The notes under the pieces are model-generated. The model saw nothing but the letters and a program-made list of their open reading frames with translations, did no database searches and was not told where the DNA came from. The position numbers and the translations under genes were made by a program. A DNA stretch of 64,000 nucleotides from Centroberyx gerrardi (lineage: Eukaryota > Chordata > Actinopteri > Beryciformes > Berycidae): contig NC_136005.1 of NCBI RefSeq assembly GCF_048128805.1, positions 9,722,004 through 9,786,003 on the forward strand, read 5' to 3'. Positions 39,347 to 50,843 of this stretch are shown here, in pieces. Position 1 is the stretch's first letter, and each line of letters starts with the position of its first letter.

Positions 39347-42300
39347 GTAGATGGCTTCACCCACTGGAGTCTGACAGGCAGCACGGTGACAGATGAGGAC
39401 ACTTTCATGGGCTTCAGCGATGGCCTCTCTCAGTCAGGTATATACTTACCATACAATTTGATACCTACTGTAAGTATTAATATCTAGTAGTCCTGTGAAC
39501 CAAACTGGCACAGTTGTCTTTTCAATGCACTACTGTTCTAAAGTTGCCAAAGACCTCAGTAGAAAAAAGATCAGTGCTTTCATGAAACCCTCTGGGTTGA
39601 GTTTACTTGATGGCATGATGTTTGGTGTTGAATAAAAATCTGTGTTAACAGGAAAACCCTTTCACTGCTTCCATTTAACCCCAAAATAAAACTGAGAATC
39701 TAAATAAAATTCCAAATCATCAATCCCTGCTTGTTCCCAGTGGTGTCAGCGGAGGTGGAGATGACGGCCTACGGTCTGCTGACCTACACCCTGCTGGGGG
39801 ACGTGGCCTCTGCCCTGCCTGTGGTCAAATGGCTGTCCCAGCAGAGGAACGCCCTGGGGGGCTTCTCTTCCACTCAGGTAGCCCTGCTTCTCTGGCTTCC
39901 CTTCCCCTTTGGATTAGACACTTATAGCAGCCTATAGCATCATGCCTGCCCATGATGTAATGGAACTAAATGCCATACTTCAGTTCAGTGCAGTTCAAAT
40001 CATTCCAGTTTAGTGAAAAACAGCAATTTCTCAAGAACATGATATAAAATGTTTCACATTATTTTCCACCAGAGAAATGGCGCACAAAATACAGTGCTGT
40101 GTGAATGAATGCTAATGGTTACGTAACCTAAAGAAGTTTGCAACCATTTTTGTCCCCTTTCATTCTCTATGCATATACATGAAAAGAATAGTTCAATTTC
40201 ATTCATTTGTAAAGTAGAAGCAAAGTTTATTTTATTAGTTTCACTGTCTTTTTTAATGGTACAGTATTCAGTGTTTCAGCTGACAGCTGCCTTTTGTAAA
40301 CCTGTGATGTTACTACTACTAAAGTTGATTTCACTCCCATGCCAGGACACGTGTGTGGCTCTGCAGGCTCTGTCAGAGTACGCCATCCTGTCCTACGTAG
40401 GAGGGGTCAACCTCACCATCTCTCTGGCCTCCACCAACCTGGACTTCCAGGAGACCTTTGAACTGAACAGGGACAACAAGAAACTCCTTCAGAGTGCCAA
40501 GGTAAATACATTCATGGATTCTGTTAATACTGTAAGTCATAAGTGGGTTTTCTATGGCAAACCTGTTCCTCCATGTTTTTGTGTACAGATGAGGCAAGGT
40601 AATTCTTTTGCCATGCTGCTTTAGTGATGTTTGTGTAGGCTGACAGCATTTTATCAGTATTAGTCAATATGGAGAGCAAAGGCCTCATGATACAGAAACA
40701 TGGTGAGTGCCGCTAATGATTGCCAGCACTTCAGAGGGGTTATTCCACTTAAGAGAAATCCAAGCACTTTTATGCAATTTAGAAATGTTTCCCTCTTGAT
40801 TGCAGTTGACTGAAGCACTGATGAGTAAGTATGTACCAGAGCTACATTCTGGCATTAAACATTAATCTCTGTGTTTCCAGGTCCGGCTGTGTGGTAGCCA
40901 GGACCTTTTCATACTGCCAAACCAAACCAAACTGCACTGGGCTGGATTTCCCAAAAGCACCTCGTTGTTCCGTTGATTTAATAACTGTGCTTTATTGGCC
41001 TGTTTGCCCGCACATTACAAACTTGACAGTGTGGACACGAATTACCTTGGCCAGTGCCCTGTGGCTTCAGGTCAGCCCCGCTGTGTGTAAAAGGCCTAAG
41101 TCAGTCAGTGTGGTTCAGGTGAGAGTGTAATAAGTCGCTCTCTCTGCCGGGCATGTTCCTCTGCTGTGATTAGTGGTGTCAGCTTAATTGGGGGCAATTA
41201 AGGCCTGCTGGTTAGTAGCCAGGGAACCACTGGTGGCAGCGCAGCAGCCTACAGCATTCATTCACTTGATAAATGACTCATTCACCTCTCCCTGCCCCCT
41301 CTGGCTCTCTTTGTTTCACTCTGTTTCTTTTTCTTCTCTTTCCTCTCTCTCTCTCTCTCTCTGTCCTCCCTCTCTATCTCTCTCCAGATCCCCAGTATCC
41401 CTACAGGCCTTTTTGTCAGCGCTAAAGGAGAGGGCTGCTGTCTCATGCAGGTATTGTAGCAGTACACACACAAGCACACACACATACAGACACATTTGCT
41501 GTCTGACACATTACCCAAAGAAGGAGAATTGTAATACTATGCTTGCATCATTGGCTCACAGTGAGAATCCCCCGGCAGGGGAGAGCCGGTTACCGTTCCC
41601 ATGCCACAGTCCCTAATGCCCAAATTCCTCCCTGTAAATTGCGGTGATCTGGTAGAGCTTAGCCAATTGTTTTCGGAACGGGTTGATCGTTCCTGTTGAT
41701 TCCCGTGGTCCCCTGGATAGGATGCTGTTTACTTCCTTCCTACCTTGTCACAAAAAAAAAAACAAAAGCTCTTTCATAAACAACTGCAAGGAGTTGCCAT
41801 GCTCCTCCTGCTCTCTGATCACATTCTGTCCTCCTCTCCTCTCCCCACCCATGTTTGTTAAGAGTTTGTCAGCCTTGAAACTGAATAAGGGATGTGTGTT
41901 ATCATTTATGCACAAAGGCAATTATAAAAGTCTTGGAAAATGAAAAAGCATGTGTAATCTAAAATGTTTAGGGGGATCAAACTCTGGGAAATCTTAAGGG
42001 AACTCTGAGATCTGACTCGATTTGACAAAGAGGTAGAACTGGCTGCAGGAGCTGATGAGCTATAGCAGGACTAAAGTTAATGCATGAACCTTCCTCCAAC
42101 TGATTCTCTCTCACACACACACACATGCACACACACAAACAGACACACACACATTTCTTTCTTCACTCCTCTCTCCCTACTTTCCCTCTTTCCCTCCATC
42201 CACACCCCCCTCTGTGCGTCAACACACCCCCTCTGACAGCCCCTCAGGCCAGCAGCACCTGGGCTCTAATGAAATACAAGAGCGGGACAATCAAAGAGAC

Positions 42301-44093
42301 TTGCCTGTGTGTGTGTGTGTGTGTGTGTGCGTGCGCTGTGGACATGTGTGATGAGTTTCTTCATGTGCTCCAGGATTCCTATTCAAGCATAGCTTTGTAA
42401 GTGTCTCAAATCAGTCTGGATGATTTATTCAGGAGGTGTGCAGTTCTGGGAACAATAATCTCCCATGAAATTAAAAGGAGCGTCAAAACACTTGCCTCAA
42501 GGCGGAAATAGTAGATAGTCTGCTAAATGCATGTCTTGTGCCCGGTGAATATGATTTATGCTTCTTCAGTGCTGCCTAACTGTTTTCCCTCTAGTCTCTT
42601 TTAAAAAGTCTCATCAAGGCCCAAGGTGCTAAATGTTTGAAGCCCTAAAGTAGTTCCTTGGCATTCTTGCAAACTACGTAACTGTAGAAAAGATTGTCAA
42701 TTTTGTTTCTACGTACAAAGAATATTTTCAGGTTTTCACTTTTATTATAATTGCTGCCTGAAAGCCATGCCAAAGATTTGTCGGAAGAAATGAAGGATGT
42801 TTGCAACTGATCTGATTGATGTATAAAACAGAACCTCTGCTTGTTATCGGCCATATCCTAAAAATAAAAAGTAAAACTATAGCCCAAATAAAGGCAGAGA
42901 ATTCAGAAAATCAGCTCAAGAGCTTGATATATTTTGTCTTAATAACAAAAAGAAACATGAACTTAATTTATAGAGCGCTTTTTAATACAGAGGTTGCAAA
43001 CTGCTGTGCGCTACAAAATCACAGCAAAAAGAGACAAAAAACAGTTAAGACAAACAGAAAAAGAAATGCAGAATTTAGTCAATGAGTCAGTGAGCCTTGG
43101 GGCCTCAGACAAATCATCCATAGCCTGGTGCCCTAATTGCAAAGGCTTGTCTTCCTTTGTTTTTTCTTCTAGATCCAGGTATCAGCAGGGTGATTTACCT
43201 GAGGACCTAAAGCCTGTGTTTCACCCATATCATCCTAAAATACTGCCCTCCATACTGCTCTCTGTGTGTGCTTAGATCGATGTGTCTTACAACGTACCTG
43301 ACCCGGTGGCCAAGCCAGCCTTCCAGCTCAAGGTGGACCTGAAAGAGCCCGCTCAGGGGCGACACCCGCAGCCCCCCTCCTCCTCGTCCCGACACCCGGC
43401 CTCCCGCTCCCGGAGCCGTGCCGACAACCGCTCTGAGCTGAACCGGAAGCGGCGGGCGCCCATCGACGACGACGATCCGGCAGCCCACCAGGACAACATG
43501 GACTTCCGCATCTCCTTAGAGGCCTGCGCCAGGTACAACACACACTGTCAAAAGTCTCACACACACAGCTCAGAACAGCTTTTTCACTTTTATTCAGTGT
43601 TCTTCCCTGCCACTGTGCACCCAAATCAGTGCTGGTGTGTATTCGTTCGTAACTTCTGAAACACGTGCTTTGGTTTTACCTGGGTACCAGACCACTCTGG
43701 CCAAAGAACCATCTGAATATCACATTAAAGACAGAGGAGTTATTTTATAAAACCATGATGTAGACTAGTCCTTTAGGAGATATCATTCGGTGAAGGAGTG
43801 TTGCATTCCTCAAATTGTATTCATGTTTATGCTAAGCCTCCCCTAAAATGTCTGTTTACAAATTCAAATCCGACTGTTTGCTTTCCAACCCTTGTTTACG
43901 AATCCAAATACCTGCTATTTACCTAACAACCAACTCCACCACTAACACCCCTCTATCTCCATCCCGACACCCACTCTCTCTCTCTAGGTGGCTCCACTCA
44001 GGCTCTTCCAACATGGCCGTCTTGGAGGTTCCCATGCTGTCCGGTTTCCGAGCAGATGTGGAAAGTCTAGAGAGGGTACGTAGCCACAAACAT

Positions 44094-44140
<47 letters not shown>

Positions 44141-44947
44141 ATGGCAAGGGTTTAAAGATGGAACGTCGTCCCAAACATAAACACAACTATAGATACACTT
44201 ACTGGTATTTTTCAGTCCAATATGGAACTATAGTGGTGAAATGGACAATCAAACACAGACAGGCAGACAGACAGGGAGGCAGATTCCTGTCCATCCAAAC
44301 AGGCAGTCAGGTAAGACAGGTAGATGGAGAGACAGACAGATGGGGCCACATCTGGAGGCCATTTGACGAGAAGCAGCGTGACATGGAATTTATCAGACTC
44401 CTCCCGCTTCCCCTGCAGACTCGCTTGCAAGCCCCAGACCCACGTACACACAGACACACAGGATGCATCCCTTAACACACTCACATAAACACACACACAC
44501 ACCGTTTGGATATTGATATTATTCCCCTGGTACAGTGGAGAGGTGTTTAGATGTAAATAGTTGTTGGAGCAGGAAGGAGTCAAGTGTTTACCTGACGTTC
44601 CCGTCATTGTGCTACAAGTCGTGGGACAGAACGGCCAAAACATTTCCTCTGCAACGCTGCCGAGGGCTTCACTTCCCTTCAGATTGTGTGTGTGTGTGTG
44701 TGTGAAAGCATACATTCCTTCGTGCATGTGTGCCTGTGTGTGTGTGTGTATGTGTCACAGTCATGGGAGTGATCATTACGGTGAGGGTCTTTTTTTTATG
44801 GTGGAGTTTAAGTATGATAGGAGAGAGGCCAGGCCAGCCAGCTCTGGCCCTGTGGGGTTACAATGTCTCAGGGCCAGGGGCCACTGGGCCTCCCTGGGCC
44901 TATAAGACTGCCACCAGGGCCGGACCCAGCTGGGGGTCGCAGTCAGC

Positions 44948-44984
<37 letters not shown>

Positions 44985-47585
44985 TCCCCTTGCCTCCAAT
45001 GAGGTATGCATGCAGAAGAAAGCTCATGTAGGTCATAGAGAGGAAGACAGATGTAGGTTAGATAGAGGAGTGGATGGAGGGAGTGATGGAGGTTGGATGG
45101 ATGGATGGATGAATGAATGGAAGAATGGACACATGGAGGGAGAGAGAGTGGGGCCAGATTTTAGGGCTGGTTGAGGTCAACTCCCCAGCCACTCATCAGA
45201 AGCTTGTCCCTCATTACTGGACAGTTATAGGGCCTTAGTCTGCAGGCTCCCACCTCTATAAAGAACCACCTCTCTGGCTACCTGGGGAGAAGTGAAACAC
45301 ACACACACACACACACATGCTGCCATGCCAGTAAGTCCTGGGTGTGTGTCGGTTGAAGCTGACCTGAATTGTAGTGGCTAACAAGCTCAGTTTACACCCC
45401 CGCTAGCCTCCCTGGGTGTTTTACTGCTGCCTGCCCGACTGCCACTTACATTCCTCAATTTATGGCGGCAAGCTTGGCTTCTACAGTCACGTCTAGTTGT
45501 TTTCATGGATGCTGCTAGTCCTGAATGATTAGTCCGCTGACTGACTGGGAGCTACCACAGCCACGGCCTCTTATCACCCGATATAATGAGCTTTGTTTAA
45601 CGACCCAGAACGCGCTGTGTGCATAACGTTTGAGCTATGAGAGTTCATTGGCATTTTTTAGTTGCTAGTTAGACAAACAATGCTTTTTGTAAACAGAGAG
45701 AGGCCAATTGTATAACGTGTGCATGTGCGTGTGTGTGTCTCCGTGGCGCCAGCTCAGGCTGAGCACCTCATAAACCCCTGCTGTCCGAAGGCTGCCACCT
45801 TTGACAGAATGAGAATTCCCCCTGTGGGGGGAATTAACACTTCTGGTCCTCTATGCACACACTCCAACATGCAGTAAACAGTTTCCATGTTACTCATTCA
45901 TACACTTCATACACTCTCATATACATAGGGCTTTATGTATATGACCCATTTGTACATTAAATTTACAAAATACCAGGAACACTTTCCATGAAACACACTG
46001 AGCAGGTGACCCAGAGGAAAGCTATGATCCCTTATTGATTTCACCTATTAAATGCACTTCACTCAGATGTTGTAGATAAAGGGGAGGAAACAGGTTTAAG
46101 AAGGATTTATGACAGCTGAGACATGGATTGTGCAAAATGGAATGCAGCTTAATATCAGGAAGGTTTTCGGAATGGTTTGAACTTATCATCCTAAAGGAGG
46201 ATGGGTTAGACGATGAAGGACTGTCAAGAGCTGTGTTTCTCAGAAGCATCCTGGTGCTCTCGTCACCTTTTCAGGCATCTCATCATATTCAGTGGAAAGG
46301 AGTAACAGAGGCCTCAGTTCCCTGTCAGCAGGGTAGCTTATCATTCAGGCTAACAGCATCCAGTGGAGACCAATGAACAAAGACACACACACATGCTAAG
46401 ATTCTTGAAACCAGGCCCAAACTATACAAGACAGTGACATACATTAGACACACAGATGGTATTAGACAAAGACAAACAGATAGGTTCACATTTAAATTCA
46501 GCCTCTGTTGGAGTGTTTTACCAAGGATATAAACAGACACGCACACTACAAAAATTTCTTGAACCAATTCCAAAATCTTAAAGTCTGTGTCAAAGAATTG
46601 CATCAATCCGGTTGAGTGTTTGTTTTTCTGTGTGTGAGCCCAGTTGACCCGTGTCTTCCCCAACAGCTGCTGATGGACAAGAGAGTGGGTCTGAAGAGGT
46701 ATGAGCTGGACGGGAGGAAAGTGTTGTTCTACTTTGACGAGGTCAGTTTAACCCAAGTTCCTCAATGTTGTTTCAATCAGGGCTCTGCTCTTGTCAGAGC
46801 ATATGAATGAGCATATATGCAGGGAGGGTTGGGCATCAGTGTGTGCATGGAGTCTTGGAGAGTTTTGTTTGTGTATAAGTGTATGTGTGTGCATCTGTCT
46901 CTATTTGCATGTGTTTCTGGTAGGGACCGGACGATATATCGAAATTCAATATATCGCCACACAAAAATGTGACAATGGGGCAGAAAAAAGAATTGCAATA
47001 TTTGCTACAATTTATTCTGCTGTAGTTGCCCATCACAATTTCACAAACTCGCCATCAAAATAATATTATTTGCATTTTGGAATGACATTTTAAAATTTTT
47101 GTTTACATTCTAGCAAGCCAGTGCCATTGCTAGAAAGATTTGTGGCTCAGAAATAAACATAATTCTGCACAGTCAGACTTTGTCATGTTCATGTTGTCAT
47201 TGAACTTTTATTTATTACATTGTATACCATATTGCGTATCAAAATAAGATAAGCATATCGTCCCATCCCTAGTTTCTGGGTTTTTGATCATGTATTTTTG
47301 CTGTATTTGTTACTCGATGTTTGTCACCCTTCCTCAGATCCCCAGCCAGTGTATGACGTGTGTGGCCTTCCAGGCTGTCAGAGAATACATTGTGGGCAAG
47401 ACAGCGCCTGTTCCGGTCAAGGTCTATGACTACTACGAACCAGGTGTGCCTCTGATGAATATTTTAAGCACCGCTCTTTAAAGAGTTACGGAGCAGGAAA
47501 ACCCTCTAACTCACTATGATTTATGAACTAGAGGAAATTGGAATTTTCAAAGTTTGTGGCCTAGTTATGGAAAGTGTTGTCATTG

Positions 47586-47655
<70 letters not shown>

Positions 47656-48616
47656 CTGTGGGTGTGTGCATGTCATGTAGCTTTTGAGGCCACCCGGTTC
47701 TACAACGTTAGCGAGAGCAGTCCGCTAGCACGGGAGCTGTGTGACGGACCTACTTGCAATGAGGTGGAGAGTTCAACCAATCAGTGGATAGGTGAGATTT
47801 ATACTCCGTAATTAGTGGTTCACAGACACGCCCCACTTCATCCATCAATCTCTTTTTCTGTTTTTCCCAGAGAGCTGACTTGCCAGCTTATCTACTTTAC
47901 TGGTATTTCTTGGATTAAAACAAATGTCCATTTCTTCTGCAGGTTTTGTGCAGGCGAACCAGTGTAACAATGTGTTTGGCTGTCTGGAGGAGGAGCAGTT
48001 TGAGCGTTGCACCTGCTACAGGGACTGTGGTTACGACGGGGAGCCGGTTTGTGGGTCGGACGGGCAGCGCTACCAGAACCAGTGTCAGATGGAGGTGTTT
48101 GCCTGTCGAAACGGGACGCGCATCGAGCAGGTCCCGCTGTCCCAGTGTCCTCAGAGTAAGAGCTTTCTCAGCCCACATCACCTCACATCACATCTGGCTC
48201 CGAGGAATTGGTCTATATTTCTCTTCAGGCTGCATGTACACTACAAGACTTTGATGAAAATTATCCCAAAGCTGTCCCATGCCAATTTCAACTCATTTTG
48301 AAAATGCCACGTCAGAACTTTGGGGGGTTTTTGTTGTTCTTTTTTCAGTGGCAATCACACCACCTTTTTCTTGGCTGGGAACAAAAGCGTTGGTAGTGAA
48401 GACGTCTTGCAGTGTGCATCCACCTTTAGTTTTATGCAAGCGAGATCAAACGCTGGGAGAAGTTGGCAAGAAGCTCCATTCCAGTCAATATCTACTGTAT
48501 GCAGTTCATTATATAGAGTAGGTCAGCTGTAACTCACAGACACTGACAGCGTTTCCTAAGAAATATTCCTCCTTTTAGAGGAAGCAAGTGAGATGGAGAT
48601 GTGTCTGTCTGTGTGT

Positions 48617-48647
<31 letters not shown>

Positions 48648-50108
48648 GGGGGGGGGTACTCATGCACGCTCGTGACCTACTGTATGCGTTTCATCTGATA
48701 CAGTAGGTCGGGTCGGCTGTAACTCATACACATGCGTGTGTGCGTGCGTGTGAGTGCATTTGTATACGTGTCCATTGCGTAAGCATCTGCGTATGTGTAT
48801 GCGAATGTGAGGGTGTGTGTGTGTGCGTTCATCTGTGTGTCCCATGATCTGAGCTGTGGAAACAGCTGTTCAGGTGTTGTGCTGATTACTGGATGAGTTT
48901 TGTGAGAAGAGCTCCCCCCCCGCTCCCCCCTCCCCCTCTCTCTGCCTTGCTCTACTCCGCTATATTACAGGGCACTCCAAATGACAGAGTGCTTTTGTCC
49001 AGCCCTTTGAAAACCTTGTCACATTCCTTTCCGACGCACAGCCCAACAACAAAGGAGCCTTCATGTTGCGAAGCAGATTGGGAAAAGGCACAGACAAAAC
49101 TTTGGTGGGAAAAGATCTCAGTTTGTGCCAAGTGGTTCATGCTGTAGATTATCAAAAGGACCATATCTTTGTTTAGACCCCCCTGACCTTGTTTGTTTGT
49201 GTATGGTTGTGGGGGAAATGCATGCCCCCATTTCTCGTTTGAAAAGGGAAAAAGATACGATTCGTCTCCTCACATGGCCCCTCCGGAAAGATTTTGGCCC
49301 CTGCTATATTTGGAAAGATTTTAATGCAGGCCATTGTTGTGACTTGATTGAGTGTACATTATTGTTTTGCCCGGAAATGTTGCTCAGTAGAGTGGATAAT
49401 TCTTCTGAAGCACTGTTTAGATTATGTAACATTAAAACTCTAACTGTTAACTGTTGAGTTGTCATGGCAGCTCTATAAATGTGAATAATCTGACGTCTGT
49501 GTATGTGTGTTTATATTTCCAGTGGAGACCACAGTGGAGGACAGGCAGCCAATGGCAGGCCAGGAAGCTGAGCAGGCTTCAGTGCCTGTACACACAGGTA
49601 ACTCCATCTGCTATACCTTTCTCTACAGATGGCCACACATACACACACACCAACTCTCTTTCGTCTCCACCTCTCAAGCCCCTTCTACAGCACCCCCACC
49701 CCAAACCCTCCTATACGTTCTTCCCACAATTCCCCATACCACCTCTCTCTTTCTCTCCACCCCTCCCTCCATCTCTCTCCTGAGGCCAGCTGTTCCCAGC
49801 AGCAGAGGCAGGACTAGATCTTTTATTTCTTCACACAACACTTTTCTATCATACATAAATGCTCTAAGGATTCAGGATTTTTTGCTCCATCTATTTATTG
49901 TATCTATTGTCTGGGTGCTGTAGCTTTGAATCTTCCGGGATTCTAATCTTATCCTACTCTTGCATTTATTGTAAGTCACTCTGGGTATGAGTGTCAGCTA
50001 AATGTAAATGTAGAGAGTGGAGACTTCAGGCGCATTGAAGCCTGAAGTTGACATGTGCAGACGTGTGCGGAAGGCCCATAGGAGCATATGCCTATATAAC
50101 ATTGTGTA

Positions 50109-50162
<54 letters not shown>

Positions 50163-50809
50163 GATATGGGACCTCACCAGGGCAACACTAGGGCAACAGG
50201 AAGAGAGAGAGAATGACAGACGGAGAGAGAGAGATGGAAGAGAGTGGAGGGAGAAAGTGAGAGAAAGAAGGGGAGCAAGAGTGAACGAGGGATGAGAGAG
50301 ACAAAAGGGAGAGTGTGAAGGGAGGGGAAAGAGAAGAAGTGTGAGAGAGAGGAAGGGATAGGGAGAGAGAGGAAGGAAAGAGAAAGATACATAGAAAGGA
50401 GGAAGGGGAAAGCAGGGAGGTAGGTGGGGTGGGTGGCAGAACATTCCCCTGCCACCACATCATGTCTACAAGCAGAGCGATAAATAGGAGGATAGGTTTC
50501 ACACTCTGGGCTTGATTGTTGCTCTGCCATGAGCTCGGATCAGCTGCCACTTCCAGAGAGCCAGCCAGAGAATTCCAGATAGGATGTTTGGCTGTGTGTG
50601 GAGGGAGGATGTAGCTGTGTTAGATTTGGCAACGGAAACGTAGAAAGGCACTGCAGTCATGTGTGTGTGTGCGTGCGTGCGTGCATGCTAGTGAGTGTGT
50701 GTGTGTGTGGTCATGTGTCAGCTATTGTAAACATATGTATTAATGTCTGCATTTGTGCTGTGCATGTGCCTGTTATTGCAGACGTTGGTGAATGCCTGCG
50801 TTTGTGTAC

Positions 50810-50843
<34 letters not shown>

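Noticed and set aside
48660..48845. His/Thr-rich minus-strand ORF in intron 41
   Set aside because: It is a translation of degenerate GT-rich sequence.
50174..50550. Minus-strand ORFs with signal-peptide-like hydrophobic Leu/Ser runs
   Set aside because: They are produced by the A/G-only tract at 50195-50420, read as CT repeats on the other strand.
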